From contig DIDI01000037.1 in assembly GCA_002418055.1 (NCBI GenBank), positions 75,331 to 139,330 of the forward strand: a stretch of DNA of 64,000 nt, read 5' to 3'. A program made the position numbers and the translations under genes. A model generated the notes under the pieces. It ran no database searches. It was not told the DNA's origin and was given only the letters and a program-made list of their open reading frames with translations. The stretch is from Lactobacillus sp. UBA5804 (lineage in GTDB: Bacteria; Bacillota; Bacilli; Lactobacillales; Lactobacillaceae). Shown here piece after piece: positions 53,250 through 63,664 of this stretch (its first letter is position 1; every line of letters starts with the position of its first letter).

Positions 53250-53287
53250 AAAAAAAGTACTCACCCTTAGGGATGAATACTTTTTAT
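53250..53287. terminator. Bidirectional terminator between P-ATPase and apt
   Basis: AAAGTA-TCACCC / GGATGA-TACTTTTT arms; serves both convergent genes. Confidence 0.8.
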
Positions 53288-53298
53288 TTGTTTAAAAA

Positions 53299-53826
53299 TT
53301 AAGCGCCATGGTATTGCACCAATGAAAAAATATCAACATCTGGCAATAACTCACGGCCTTTTAAATCTGGTAGTTCGATATAAAAAGCAGCACCTACCAA
53401 CTTACCACCTAATTTTTCAATCAATTCTTTCGTCGCCCGCAGGGTTCCTGCTGTCGCCATCAAATCATCGCAGACAACAACCCGTTGACCAGGCTTAATT
53501 GCATCAGTATGCATTTCTAGACTATTAGAACCATATTCAAGATCGTAGGAAGCACTCTCAACCTGCCGTGGCAATTTATGCGGCTTGCGTGCGGGGACAA
53601 AGCCCAAGCCTAATTCAGTCGCAACTGGACAACCGACAATAAATCCACGTGCTTCCGGCCCCACAATGACGTCAGCACCACGTCGTTTGGCATAACTTGC
53701 GAGCTCATGAGTTGCAGCCCGAAATAAGTTAGGATCTTGCAAAATGGGCGTGATGTCCCTGAAGACAATCCCTTTATTAGGAAAATCGTGAATACTTTCA
53801 ATATGTTGTCTAAAATCAATTGCCAT
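53299..53826 (-). CDS. apt: Adenine phosphoribosyltransferase
   Basis: Purine salvage: adenine + PRPP to [22 protein letters not shown] start, [10 protein letters not shown] near 63, RKPHKLP near 85 and the PRPP loop [14 protein letters not shown] near 122 are intact. The frame extends to ATG 53844, which lies just upstream of the SD (GGAGG); the ATG at 53826 gives the usual N-terminus and 175 residues. It follows recJ, an order found across lactobacilli. Confidence 0.96.
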   Translation of the reverse strand: MAIDFRQHIESIHDFPNKGIVFRDITPILQDPNLFRAATHELASYAKRRGADVIVGPEARGFIVGCPVATELGLGFVPARKPHKLPRQVESASYDLEYGSNSLEMHTDAIKPGQRVVVCDDLMATAGTLRATKELIEKLGGKLVGAAFYIELPDLKGRELLPDVDIFSLVQYHGA

Positions 53827-53930
53827 TAGAAGAAAATCCTCCATCTTAGATGTTTGCTAACTTGCAAAGCAACAACGTATATTTTAACAAACTTTCCGAT
53901 CAATAACAGCAAAAGCTCATGATTAATCAA

Positions 53931-56198
53931 CTATTTTGTAAAATGATTAACATACTCAAGCAATTGCTGACTTGGCATCGTTCGTAATTGTTGCATAAAC
54001 TTTAAAGTGACTGCCGTTCCTCTTAGGTAGCGTGAGGCCGTGAGTGGTCGCTTAACCGGTGAATGAATACCGATAATCTTACCATCAGTCAACGCGACAA
54101 ACTTTAATTCAAATAACACCCGCAAAATGAAGAGTAAGTCAGAATAAGGAATCTTTAAAAACGGTGCGACTTGCGCATAATCACCTGGGCTCAGCGCTGG
54201 ATGGGCGTAAATATACTTCAATACACTCGCAAAAGCTGGGGTTGATGGTAGCTGCTTAACCGGCAATTGGTCCAGTAAGAACCGTAAATAGAGCTGGCGA
54301 TAGTCTAGGTTCAATGCTTGCTTGAACTCCATTAAATTTCGCGGAGCATCTAACAAAACGATTTGCTCACCAGTATCATGATAATCTTGGACCAGGGCTA
54401 ATTGGTCATCAGCTAAACCATATTGCTGGCTGGCAGTTCCATAATTCTTGGTGTCAAACAGCAAATATTTATCCGCAAATCCCATCACATAGTGTTCATG
54501 GCGCAAATCAACTACCCGCGGCGGTGCAGCGTTACTCACTGCCGGGGCGCCAAACTCTAAGCCAGTAATGATTCCCTGTAATGCCACTTTTTTTTGATAA
54601 TGATTCAAGGAAAGTTGCACTACGACTTTATCAATAAAAGGTAATAGTGATTCATGTAAAAACGGCTTATTAAACCCAATGACATCTAAGCCTTGAATCT
54701 GCAACTTCACGTGACTTTTATCACGACCAATTTTAAAGAAGTGCGAAATCGTGGGCTCAGAAGCCGCAAACAAAGGCTGGGGATTGCCCGTCCCAAAAGG
54801 TCCAACTTGATTAATCTCAGTTAAAGTCTGCGGTGACAGTTTCGCTGCCGGCAGTTCTAAATCATAATAAGTAGTGTCTGGCGCAGTTTTTTTGGCTAAA
54901 TGCGTACTAAAAGTCTGACGTAAAGTTGGAATTTTAGCGAGCGGTAGCGACAACCCACAAGCAAAATCATGCCCCCCAAATTTCGTTAGTAATGAAGTTT
55001 TTAGTGGGTTAAGTGAATCAAATAAGTTCACACTCGGAATCGAGCGACCTGAACCTTTGGCTTCACCATTCATGCCCTTGGTTAGTACAATGGTTGGCTT
55101 ATGGTACTGCTCAACAATTTTGTTCGCCACAAGTCCCAGTACGCCCTCATGAAAACCAGAATCATACAGCACCAAGGCTGCTTGCTTTTGCCAGTGATTG
55201 GCGGCAATTTGATCAAGACATGCCTGATAAACGGTCGTTGTTAAGGTCTTGCGTTGATTGTTGAGCTCCTCAACTTGCCCCGCTAATGTTGCTGCTTCAG
55301 TTTCATCATCAGTTAAGAGTAATTTAACTGCTAGATTAGCATCCGCTAATCGACCAACGGCATTTAAACGAGGGGCGATATTAAAACCAATATCCGTTTC
55401 TGTAATCTGTCCGAGCTGTAAGCCCGCCTGCTTAATGAGTGCTCGTAAGCCGACCCGTTCAGTCTGGTTCAGCACCTCTAAGCCGCGCTTAACGATAATA
55501 TGACCTTCACCGTTAGTACGAACCATGTCCCCAATCGTCCCAATCATGGCTAACTCCAAGAGTTCTGGCATCGGATCCTGCATCAGCTGCCGACAGATGG
55601 TATAGGCAACCCCAGCACCACAATAATCATCAAAAGGATACTTTTGTCCTGGATAATTACAATGCACAATGGCATAAGCGTCTGGCAGCTTTTCTTGAAA
55701 AGTATGGTGATCGGTAATAATCGTATCAACCCCATGTGCCTTAGCATAGGCGACCTCATCGACGCCTGTCACCCCATTATCGACGGTAATGATTAATTGG
55801 GTGCCATTTGCTACTAAAGCCTGATAACAGGCTAAATTAGGGCCATAGCCGTCTTTAAACCGGTTAGGGATAAAATAATCAACATTCGCCCCTAAAATGC
55901 CAAGCGTTTCGACCATAATGGTGGTGGCGGTAATACCATCCGCATCGTAATCACCGTAAATGGTAATTTTTTCACCCGTATCAATCGCTTGATTAATACG
56001 GGCCACGGCCTTATCCAAATCATGCATTAAAGCTGGATCTGCTAAGTCAACTTCGGTCGCATGAAACCAAAAATCAAGTTGGTCATCCGTTTTAATCCCA
56101 CGCAACGCCAATAAGCTTGCCGTCAAAGGCGAAAGCTCATACTTCTGAGTGAGATCAGCAGTTAAAGTTTGTTGAGGTTTTACTTGCCATTTCATCAT
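53931..56198 (-). CDS. recJ: Single-stranded-DNA-specific exonuclease RecJ
   Basis: 5'-3' ssDNA exonuclease for recombination and mismatch repair. DHH-family motifs: ITIYGDYDADGITAT near 77, VDNGVTG near 135, TDHHTFQEKLP near 155 and GAGVAYTI near 195; DHHA1 motif VLYDSGFHEGVLGLVANKI near 345 and GGHDFACGLSL near 400. The C-terminal extension is typical of Gram-positive RecJ. Length 755. It overlaps the sortase stop by 4 nt. Confidence 0.96.
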   Translation of the reverse strand: MMKWQVKPQQTLTADLTQKYELSPLTASLLALRGIKTDDQLDFWFHATEVDLADPALMHDLDKAVARINQAIDTGEKITIYGDYDADGITATTIMVETLGILGANVDYFIPNRFKDGYGPNLACYQALVANGTQLIITVDNGVTGVDEVAYAKAHGVDTIITDHHTFQEKLPDAYAIVHCNYPGQKYPFDDYCGAGVAYTICRQLMQDPMPELLELAMIGTIGDMVRTNGEGHIIVKRGLEVLNQTERVGLRALIKQAGLQLGQITETDIGFNIAPRLNAVGRLADANLAVKLLLTDDETEAATLAGQVEELNNQRKTLTTTVYQACLDQIAANHWQKQAALVLYDSGFHEGVLGLVANKIVEQYHKPTIVLTKGMNGEAKGSGRSIPSVNLFDSLNPLKTSLLTKFGGHDFACGLSLPLAKIPTLRQTFSTHLAKKTAPDTTYYDLELPAAKLSPQTLTEINQVGPFGTGNPQPLFAASEPTISHFFKIGRDKSHVKLQIQGLDVIGFNKPFLHESLLPFIDKVVVQLSLNHYQKKVALQGIITGLEFGAPAVSNAAPPRVVDLRHEHYVMGFADKYLLFDTKNYGTASQQYGLADDQLALVQDYHDTGEQIVLLDAPRNLMEFKQALNLDYRQLYLRFLLDQLPVKQLPSTPAFASVLKYIYAHPALSPGDYAQVAPFLKIPYSDLLFILRVLFELKFVALTDGKIIGIHSPVKRPLTASRYLRGTAVTLKFMQQLRTMPSQQLLEYVNHFTK

Positions 56199-56872
56199 TT
56201 AAGTTTAAACACCTGTAAAGCCGCCTCCGTCGCTGGCTGGGTCTTCGTGAGTCGTCCGCGAATTGCCCAGCGCTTAATTCCACCATCGGCACACGTAATC
56301 AGTGTGACAATGGCCTTTTTCGTATTATGCACGAGATAAAGGGCAGTTGGGTTAACAATTTCTTTGCGATAAACGCGATAACGATAAACGCGCTTCAGAT
56401 TGGTTAAATACACCAAATCACCCTTTTGCACTTGCGCAATTGGCGAGAACAAAATGCCTTTGGCAGTCATATAATGCCCTGCTAACGGATAATTGCCCCG
56501 CCCCATGATCTGGTTAGCACGCATTGTGCCACCACCTGTCGACAGACTATCATCTGATAAACCCACTAGAATGGGTAGAGCTAAATGCACCGCAGGGATT
56601 GCGACTGCACCAATTGCATGTGAGGTATTATGCACCCGTGCCTTCAATGCTCGAGTAGCTGTCATACTTTTAACCTTGTTAAAATCAAACATCCCTGATG
56701 CCGTTGCTACTGGTTTTTTCTGTTGTAAGACTTTCGCTAAGCTCGCCTGCTGGTTCTGTTTGACTAACCAACTGGTTAATGGCGCATTAAAAATCAGCAG
56801 GCCACCGATTGCAATCAAGATCACTGCCAGCATACCCACCAAAGCACGTTTCCAATTATGCTGTTTTTTCAC
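56195..56872 (-). CDS. srtA: Class A sortase
   Basis: Membrane cysteine transpeptidase that joins LPxTG proteins to the cell wall. N-terminal anchor about 8-30. Catalytic triad: His133 in LAGHYM, Cys194 in TLITCADGG, and Arg at 201 or 205 in RWAIRGRL. Length 225 matches housekeeping SrtA. It sits between lepA and recJ, two bases after lepA, as in relatives. Confidence 0.93.
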   Translation of the reverse strand: MKKQHNWKRALVGMLAVILIAIGGLLIFNAPLTSWLVKQNQQASLAKVLQQKKPVATASGMFDFNKVKSMTATRALKARVHNTSHAIGAVAIPAVHLALPILVGLSDDSLSTGGGTMRANQIMGRGNYPLAGHYMTAKGILFSPIAQVQKGDLVYLTNLKRVYRYRVYRKEIVNPTALYLVHNTKKAIVTLITCADGGIKRWAIRGRLTKTQPATEAALQVFKLK

Positions 56873-56874
56873 GA

Positions 56875-58713
56875 TTATTTCCCTTTAATATCATCATCGT
56901 TCATTCGAAGTACCGCCATAAACGCATCTTGTGGCACTTCAACTTGACCGACTGATTTCATCCGTTTTTTACCGCGCTTTTGCTTTTCCAGTAATTTTGC
57001 CCGCCGATCAGGATCACCAGTATGAATCTTCCAAGTGACATCTTTGCGGTAAGGTTTAATCGTTGCGCGTGAAATAATTTTAGCCCCAATGGCACCTTGA
57101 ATATCCACTTCAAAGTTTTGACGTGGAATAAGCTTTTTAAGCAAGCTAGTCATCTGCCGAGCTCGCGAAATAGCTTCATCACGGTGAGCAATAAAGCTCA
57201 AGGCGTCAACGCCTTGCTTATTGAGCAACATATCAATTTTAACCAGGTCGGTAGTGCGGTAGCCAATAATCTGATAGTCCAGTGAAGCATAACCCTTCGT
57301 GGATGATTTCAGATCATCAAAAAAGTCGAAAATAATCTCTGCTAGTGGCATATGGTAAATGACATTGACCCGGTACTTGTCCAAATAATCCATCGTCTGG
57401 AACTCACCGCGCTTCTTTTGACATAATTCCATGACTGCACCAACAAAATCATTAGGTACCATTACTTCGGCCCGAACGTAAGGCTCTTGGACTTCCTGAT
57501 AATCGCCAGCTGCTGGTAAATCACTAGGATTGTCGATGACCTTTTGCTGACCATCATTCATAATGGCATGATAGTCCACCGATGGTGCTGTCATAATGAG
57601 TGCCAAGCCAAATTCTTGCTCCAAGCGTTCTTGGACCACATCCATATGTAGGAGGCCTAAAAAACCACAGCGAAACCCAAAGCCTAAGGCAGTCGAAGTT
57701 TCTGGTTCAAATTCTAAAGCGGCATCATTGAGTTGCAACTTCTGCAATGCCTCTTTCAGATCATCATATTTAGCGTTATCAACGGGGTACATCCCTGAAT
57801 AAACCATTGGCGGGATTTGCCGATAGCCAGCTAGTGGTTCTGTTGCAGGTGAAACTTCCGAAGTGATAGTATCCCCGACCCGTGTTTCCCGAACAGATTT
57901 AATGTTGGCAGTCACATAGCCAACATCTCCGGCAATCAGGATATCCTTCTTAACGACTTGGGGACTAGAAACCCCAACTTCAGTCACTTCATAAGACTTA
58001 CCAGTATTCATAATCTGAATCTGGTCCCCCTTTTTAATCGTGCCAGATTTAATTCTTACCGATAAAACGACCCCACGATAATCGTCATACTTGGAATCAA
58101 AAATTAATGCTTGCAAAGGCGCGGTCAAATCACCCGTAGGGGCGGGAATATCCGTCACAATTTGCTCTAATAAATCTTCAATTCCTTGTCCCGTCTTACC
58201 GGAAACTTCAGCGGCATGACTGGCATCCAGTCCCAGCATCTCATTAATTTCTTGCTTGGCATTCGCAATATCAGCTGATGGTAAATCAATCTTGTTTAAA
58301 ACTGGTAAAATTTCCAAATCATTATCAACTGCCAAATAAGTATTGGCTAATGTCTGAGCCTGAACGCCTTGCGAAGCATCGACTACCAACAAAGCACCTT
58401 CACACGCAGCCAAAGAGCGTGATACTTCATAAGAGAAATCGACGTGTCCTGGTGTATCAATTAAATGGAAAATATAACCCTCACCATTACGGGCGTGATA
58501 GCGGACTTCCACTGAATTCATCTTAATCGTAATGCCCCGTTGGCGTTCTAATGGCATGTCATCAAGCATCTGTTGCTTTAATTGCCGCTGTGAAACGGTA
58601 TCTGTCAATTCCAAAATCCGGTCAGCAATCGTCGATTTGCCATGATCAATATGGGCCACAATGGAAAAATTGCGAATATGTTTTTGATAATTCTGAAGTT
58701 CTTCTAAATTCAT
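56875..58713 (-). CDS. lepA: Elongation factor 4 (LepA)
   Basis: Ribosome-associated GTPase that back-translocates stalled ribosomes or assists initiation-complex biogenesis. G1 [14 protein letters not shown] near 20, the [12 protein letters not shown] effector loop near 55, [12 protein letters not shown] (G3), NKIDLP (G4). The LepA-specific C-terminal domain ends with [23 protein letters not shown]. Length 612. Confidence 0.98.
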   Translation of the reverse strand: MNLEELQNYQKHIRNFSIVAHIDHGKSTIADRILELTDTVSQRQLKQQMLDDMPLERQRGITIKMNSVEVRYHARNGEGYIFHLIDTPGHVDFSYEVSRSLAACEGALLVVDASQGVQAQTLANTYLAVDNDLEILPVLNKIDLPSADIANAKQEINEMLGLDASHAAEVSGKTGQGIEDLLEQIVTDIPAPTGDLTAPLQALIFDSKYDDYRGVVLSVRIKSGTIKKGDQIQIMNTGKSYEVTEVGVSSPQVVKKDILIAGDVGYVTANIKSVRETRVGDTITSEVSPATEPLAGYRQIPPMVYSGMYPVDNAKYDDLKEALQKLQLNDAALEFEPETSTALGFGFRCGFLGLLHMDVVQERLEQEFGLALIMTAPSVDYHAIMNDGQQKVIDNPSDLPAAGDYQEVQEPYVRAEVMVPNDFVGAVMELCQKKRGEFQTMDYLDKYRVNVIYHMPLAEIIFDFFDDLKSSTKGYASLDYQIIGYRTTDLVKIDMLLNKQGVDALSFIAHRDEAISRARQMTSLLKKLIPRQNFEVDIQGAIGAKIISRATIKPYRKDVTWKIHTGDPDRRAKLLEKQKRGKKRMKSVGQVEVPQDAFMAVLRMNDDDIKGK

Positions 58714-58777
58714 GCGTCGTTCACCTTTTCTGTACTAGCTATTATACCAAAGCTAAGCGAGGCTCTCAAAAAAATGC

Positions 58778-58808
58778 AAAAAGAGAATGCCAATGGCATC
58801 CTCTTTAG
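58778..58808 (-). terminator. Terminator of the hrcA-grpE-dnaK-dnaJ operon
   Basis: Minus strand GAGGATGCC-att-GGCATTCTC followed by five T's, directly after the dnaJ stop. Confidence 0.9.
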
Positions 58809-58813
58809 TGAAA

Positions 58814-59947
58814 CTAGCTTAATTTATCGCGTAAACGCTCAAAGAAGTTCTTTTCTTGAGGGGTGACTGAGTCACCACTTGCCTTAACATAAGCTGTGAG
58901 CGCTTGTTTCTGGCCATCATTGAGTTTCTTAGGGATGAGAATATCAACGGTGACCAAGTGATCACCGCGGCCATTCCCACGTAAATACGGAACCCCTTCA
59001 TTACTCAAAGTAAATTTAGTTTCGGGTTGTGTGCCAGCTGGAATCTTTAAACTATGGTCGCCATGAACAGTCTTCACCTTAATTTCATCACCCAATGCCG
59101 CTTGCGCAAATGAAATTTTAACCGTTGAATAGATGGTTGTATTACGACGCTGGAATTCCTTAGAAGGCCGAATTCGGTAACTAATGTAAAGATCACCGTA
59201 AGGACCACCATTTTCACCGGCTTCACCTTGACCGCTATAGCGCAGTTGTTGGCCATCGTTAATACCAGCTGGAACATCAACCTCAATGGTATTCTTCCGG
59301 TTGATACTGCCTTTACCGTGACAGGTCTGACATGGATGAACTCTAATTGCACCATGACCTTGACACTTATCACACACCACCTGTTGCTGCATGACCCCAA
59401 GAATGGATTGCCGTGTCACTGTCATCCGGCCTGTTCCATGACACTTATCACAAGTCAGTGGATGAGTTCCTGGCTCACAACCATTGCCTCCACAGGTCGC
59501 ACACACTTCATCACGGGAGTAGCTGACCTGCTCCTTCTTACCTTTAATGGCATCCATAAAGTCAATGGTCAACGTATATTCGAGATCTTCACCTGGCCGC
59601 GGCGCCGTCGGATCAATATTCTGCCGCTGACCAGCACCACCAAAGAAGTTATTAAAGATGTCAGAAAAATCACCATACTGACCATTAGCGCCACCAAAGC
59701 CTTGATTACCAAAACCACCTTGACCGTTCATGCCAGCTTTCCCATATTGATCATATTGGGCCCGCTTTTGTGAATCGTGCAAGACTTCATACGCCTCGTT
59801 GACATCCTTATACTTCTTGTCAGCACCTGGCTCATGATTTAAATCGGGGTGATATTTTTTCGCTAACTTACGATATGCCTTGCTAATTTCAGCATCACTC
59901 GCATCGCGAGCAACCCCTAAGACGTCATAAAAATCGCGTTCTGCCAT
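58814..59947 (-). CDS. dnaJ: Chaperone DnaJ
   Basis: Co-chaperone that delivers clients to DnaK and stimulates its ATPase. J-domain with HPD ([10 protein letters not shown] near 32), G/F-rich region about 75-105, four zinc-finger CxxCxGxG repeats ([32 protein letters not shown]) at about 145-215, then the C-terminal substrate-binding domain. Length 377, type I. A weak terminator lies between dnaK and this gene. Confidence 0.98.
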   Translation of the reverse strand: MAERDFYDVLGVARDASDAEISKAYRKLAKKYHPDLNHEPGADKKYKDVNEAYEVLHDSQKRAQYDQYGKAGMNGQGGFGNQGFGGANGQYGDFSDIFNNFFGGAGQRQNIDPTAPRPGEDLEYTLTIDFMDAIKGKKEQVSYSRDEVCATCGGNGCEPGTHPLTCDKCHGTGRMTVTRQSILGVMQQQVVCDKCQGHGAIRVHPCQTCHGKGSINRKNTIEVDVPAGINDGQQLRYSGQGEAGENGGPYGDLYISYRIRPSKEFQRRNTTIYSTVKISFAQAALGDEIKVKTVHGDHSLKIPAGTQPETKFTLSNEGVPYLRGNGRGDHLVTVDILIPKKLNDGQKQALTAYVKASGDSVTPQEKNFFERLRDKLS

Positions 59948-59974
59948 CTAATTACTGCACTCCTTATTGATAAA

Positions 59975-60005
59975 AGAAAAGAACCACCTAAAGTAGTTCT
60001 TTTCT
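59975..60005 (-). terminator. Intra-operon hairpin between dnaK and dnaJ
   Basis: Minus strand AAAGAACTAC-tttag-GTGGTTCTTTT, followed by C then further T's. Probably an attenuator that lowers dnaJ relative to dnaK. Confidence 0.65.
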
Positions 60006-60031
60006 CAACTAATAGCCCAATTATAGCGACT

Positions 60032-61870
60032 TTACTTGTCAGGGTCTACCTTTTTGAAGTCACCATCTTTGGTAGCATCACCATCACTGGCATTACCGCC
60101 GTCCTTAGCTTGATCAGCACCCGGTTGTCCCTTAGGTGCATTAGCTTGATATAGCTTGACTGCTAGTTCTTGAGCAACTTTAGTCAAAGCTTCTTTCTTA
60201 GCCTTAAGTTCCTCTAGGTCAGTCGTCTTTTGAACTTTCTTCAAATCATCCAAAGCTGCTTGAACTGGCTTAACTTCATCTTCTGAAACCTTGCCCTTAA
60301 CATCTTTGATGGTCTTTTCAGTACTGAAAATTAATTGGTCAACCTCATTGTGCAAGTCAACTTCTTCGCGCTTCTTCTTATCTTCTTCAGCGTGCTCTTC
60401 AGCCTCTTGTTGCATCTTCTTGATTTCGTCATCTGATAAGCCCGATGAACTCTTAATAGTAATCTTTTGTTCCTTGCCAGTACCCATATCCTTGGCTGAA
60501 ACATTAACAATCCCATTCTTATCGATATCGAAAGTAACTTGAATTTGTGGGACGCCTCGTGGTGCAGCAGGAATATCAGCTAATTCAAACCGACCTAATG
60601 TCTTGTCGTCGGCTGCCATTGGGCGTTCACCTTGTAAAACATGGATATCAACTGCTGGTTGATTATCAGCAGCCGTTGAGAAGACTTGGCTCTTTGAAGT
60701 TGGAATGGTCGTGTTACGATCAATCAGCTTCGTGAAGACACCACCCATGGTTTCAATCCCAAGTGATAATGGGGTAACATCCAACAAGACAACGTCCTTC
60801 ACATCACCAGTGATAACCCCACCTTGAACTGCGGCACCTAAGGCAACAGCTTCATCTGGGTTAATGGAGTGGTCTGGTTCTTTTTGTGACCATTCCTTAA
60901 CAGCTTCTTGCACAGCTGGAATCCGAGTTGAACCACCGTTTAAAATGACCTTATCGATGTCAGCTACCGTCAGATCAGCATCCTTCAACGCATTTTCAAA
61001 TGGCACCTTGGTCTTGGCTACCAAATCGGCTGTTAAGGCATCGAACTTAGCCCGAGTTAAATCAGCTTCCAGGTGTAATGGACCACTCTCGCCGGCAGAG
61101 ATGAATGGTAATGAGATGTGGGTGCTAGAAACACCTGACAAATCCTTCTTAGCCTTTTCAGCTGCATCCTTTAACCGTTGCAGTGCCATCTTATCCTTGC
61201 TTAAATCAACGCCGTTGTCGTCCTTAAAGCCCTTAATCAGCCAATCAATCACACGTTGGTCAAAGTTGTCCCCACCTAAGTGAGTGTCCCCATTAGTTGA
61301 TAAAACTTGGAAAACACCATCACCTAATTGCAAGACAGAAACGTCAAAGGTACCACCACCAAGGTCATATACTAAAACCTTTTCGTCTTGGTCATCTTTG
61401 TCCAAGCCGTAAGCCAAGGCACTAGCAGTTGGTTCGTTAATGATTCGTTTAACTGTTAAACCAGCAATCTTACCAGCATCTTTAGTTGCTTGCCGCTGTG
61501 CATCATTAAAGTAAGCTGGCACCGTAATTACGGCATCTTTAACCGGTTCGCCTAAATAATCTTCAGCAAACTTCTTGATGTATTGCAAAATGAAAGCTGA
61601 GATTTCTTGTGGCGTATAAGCCTTTTCGCCAGCCTTAACTTTATAGCCGGCTTCGCCCATATGACTTTTTATTGACACGATGGTGTCAGGGTTAGTAATG
61701 GCTTGACGTTTTGCAACTTCACCTACTTGAATCTCACCATCTTTAAAGGCAACAACTGAAGGAGTGGTTCTGTTTCCCTCTGGATTGGTAATAATTTTTG
61801 GTTCTTTACCTTCAAGTACAGCAACGGCTGAGTTAGTCGTCCCAAGGTCAATTCCGATAACTTTTGACAT
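60032..61870 (-). CDS. dnaK: Chaperone DnaK (Hsp70)
   Basis: ATP-driven chaperone. [16 protein letters not shown], the [10 protein letters not shown] motif, [16 protein letters not shown] and [13 protein letters not shown] form the nucleotide-binding domain; [14 protein letters not shown] begins the substrate-binding domain. Length 612 without the Gram-negative insertion in lobe IA, as in Gram-positives. The acidic, low-complexity C-terminus ([21 protein letters not shown]) is usual. Confidence 0.99.
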   Translation of the reverse strand: MSKVIGIDLGTTNSAVAVLEGKEPKIITNPEGNRTTPSVVAFKDGEIQVGEVAKRQAITNPDTIVSIKSHMGEAGYKVKAGEKAYTPQEISAFILQYIKKFAEDYLGEPVKDAVITVPAYFNDAQRQATKDAGKIAGLTVKRIINEPTASALAYGLDKDDQDEKVLVYDLGGGTFDVSVLQLGDGVFQVLSTNGDTHLGGDNFDQRVIDWLIKGFKDDNGVDLSKDKMALQRLKDAAEKAKKDLSGVSSTHISLPFISAGESGPLHLEADLTRAKFDALTADLVAKTKVPFENALKDADLTVADIDKVILNGGSTRIPAVQEAVKEWSQKEPDHSINPDEAVALGAAVQGGVITGDVKDVVLLDVTPLSLGIETMGGVFTKLIDRNTTIPTSKSQVFSTAADNQPAVDIHVLQGERPMAADDKTLGRFELADIPAAPRGVPQIQVTFDIDKNGIVNVSAKDMGTGKEQKITIKSSSGLSDDEIKKMQQEAEEHAEEDKKKREEVDLHNEVDQLIFSTEKTIKDVKGKVSEDEVKPVQAALDDLKKVQKTTDLEELKAKKEALTKVAQELAVKLYQANAPKGQPGADQAKDGGNASDGDATKDGDFKKVDPDK

Positions 61871-61890
61871 ATTCTATAACTATCCTTTCA

Positions 61891-62502
61891 CTACTGTGCC
61901 ACTACAACCATTGCTGGTCTTAGTGTGCGGTCTTTATACTGATATCCTTTTTGTAATACCTTAACAACGTGGCCAGTTTGATCATCATTTTCAGCCGGTA
62001 CCATTTGTACAGCCTGATGTAACGTCGGATCAAACTTCTGATTGAGTGCCGGAATCGTTTCAATCCCTTGCTCCTCTAATGCCTTCATTAAGGCATCTAG
62101 GGTCATTTGCACACCCTTTTTGAGTTGACGTGAGTGCTCATCATCAGCACTCGTTGCTAGCGCCCGTTCTAAATTATCAACTGCTGGCAGGACCGCCTTA
62201 GCAAGATTCTGTGACTCATATTTAATCAGCTGACTCCGTTCTTTAGCATGACGCTTCTGAACATTCTGAAGTTCTGCTTCGCTACGCAAGTATTTGTTGT
62301 CCAAATCAGCTCGTGCAGCTTTGGCAGCCGTAAGAGCTGCCCGCAGCTTAGCAACTTTAGCACTCAAATCAGAGGCCTTCTTATCCTTAGCCTTTGATGC
62401 TGCGTCCTTCGCTGTTTTAACTGACTCATTTGCCGATGCTGTTTTAGCCTTCGGCGCATCTTCAGTTAAATGCTTTTCACTTGGAAATTCTTCTTTGCTC
62501 AC
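61891..62502 (-). CDS. grpE: Nucleotide exchange factor GrpE
   Basis: Exchanges ADP on DnaK. A long charged coiled-coil N-terminus (Ala/Lys-rich, about 15-70) precedes the GrpE core: [49 protein letters not shown] and [23 protein letters not shown] 5 nt upstream points to GTG 62502 rather than the ATG that overlaps hrcA's end, leaving 203 residues. Confidence 0.95.
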   Translation of the reverse strand: MSKEEFPSEKHLTEDAPKAKTASANESVKTAKDAASKAKDKKASDLSAKVAKLRAALTAAKAARADLDNKYLRSEAELQNVQKRHAKERSQLIKYESQNLAKAVLPAVDNLERALATSADDEHSRQLKKGVQMTLDALMKALEEQGIETIPALNQKFDPTLHQAVQMVPAENDDQTGHVVKVLQKGYQYKDRTLRPAMVVVAQ

Positions 62503-62516
62503 TGCTACCCTCCGCA

Positions 62517-63566
62517 TTATTGAAATTTTCCGTAATAGTCGAGCAACTTTTTAGCTAGCTCATTTCTAAAGTATCCTAACAGTCCAATCATCTCAGAATA
62601 CGGCATATTCGATGGCCCCAATAACGCAATGCGGCCCTTACCATAAGGTCCAACATTATAATCGGCTGTTAGCAAGCTATAGTCTTTCAACAAATCGTTG
62701 GGAAGTTCACTTCCCAAACGTACCTGTACTGGGGATTTCGGATTACCGGTCACCTCACCTAAGTCCATAAAACTCGAAACTAAATCATCATGGTCAATCA
62801 GTTCATACAGGGAGCGAATATTCGACATGCTACTAGATACCGAATTATTTAGCAGGTTAATCTGGCCATCAACATACAGCTGTTCGCTGGCCGCTTCCTT
62901 GATAACCTCTTCCATTAAAGTGACTAAATCAGTGGCATGACGTCCATGATGAATCTTGGTTTGAATCTCATGTAGCAATTGCTGATTAATATCACTTAGA
63001 CGATGACCAACAAGTTCTTCATTGATGAGACGAACTGCACGTTCGATTTCATCTCCAGTCATATGACTTGGCAAGTCATAAACTTGATTCTGGACGTTAC
63101 CATCACTAGTAACCAATATTGCCATAACCTGCCTTGGCGACAATGGGACCAACCTAAAGCCGGTCACTAATGTCTCATTCACTCCAGGGCCACCCAGAAA
63201 CGCCGTATAATTCGTTAAATCCGACAAAATCCGAGCAGCTTCATGCACGATATCAGTTACCTGATGAAACGGCTGATCAAATTGAAAACCAATCTGATGG
63301 TAAACTGAGGCTGGAAGCTGTAATGGCTCAACCAAGTGGTCGAGATAGTAACGATACCCGCTACTCGATGGCACTCTACCACTAGACGAATGGGTCTTTT
63401 CAATCAGACCACGCTCTTCTAGTAATGCCATCTCATTGCGAATCGTCGCACTAGACACTTTAATGGGGAGTTGACTCATAACTGTTTTAGAACCAACTGG
63501 CTCATGGGTGTGGGTGAAATCTTGAATGATTGTTTTCAAAATTAACTCTTGACGTTCAGTCAACAT
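62517..63566 (-). CDS. hrcA: Heat-inducible transcription repressor HrcA
   Basis: Repressor that binds CIRCE and is kept folded by GroEL/GroES. N-terminal winged helix [28 protein letters not shown]...[40 protein letters not shown]. The GAF-like middle and C-terminal regions follow. The frame is open further upstream through CIRCE, but GAGGG 7 nt before ATG 63566 sets 349 residues. Confidence 0.96.
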   Translation of the reverse strand: MLTERQELILKTIIQDFTHTHEPVGSKTVMSQLPIKVSSATIRNEMALLEERGLIEKTHSSSGRVPSSSGYRYYLDHLVEPLQLPASVYHQIGFQFDQPFHQVTDIVHEAARILSDLTNYTAFLGGPGVNETLVTGFRLVPLSPRQVMAILVTSDGNVQNQVYDLPSHMTGDEIERAVRLINEELVGHRLSDINQQLLHEIQTKIHHGRHATDLVTLMEEVIKEAASEQLYVDGQINLLNNSVSSSMSNIRSLYELIDHDDLVSSFMDLGEVTGNPKSPVQVRLGSELPNDLLKDYSLLTADYNVGPYGKGRIALLGPSNMPYSEMIGLLGYFRNELAKKLLDYYGKFQ

Positions 63567-63583
63567 AGAATCGCCCTCACTTT

Positions 63584-63658
63584 TTAGCACTCATATCTTT
63601 TATGTGCTAACACCTTATATAATACAAGAAATTAGCAGAAAATCAAGTGGAGTGCTAA
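63584..63658 (-). promoter_or_regulatory. Two CIRCE operators around the hrcA promoter
   Basis: CIRCE-A (63632..63658) reads on the minus strand TTAGCACTC-N9-TTCTGCTAA; CIRCE-B (63584..63610) reads TTAGCACAT-N9-GAGTGCTAA. Each has one perfect half-site and one imperfect one (6 or 7 of 9). Between them lies -35 TTGATT (63646..63641), 16-nt spacer, -10 TATTAT (63624..63619). Confidence 0.93.
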
Positions 63659-63664
63659 AAAAAG

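Noticed and set aside
60864..61283. 139-codon open frame on the plus strand over dnaK
   Set aside because: Antisense shadow of a highly expressed gene with biased codons; no SD and no protein-like pattern.
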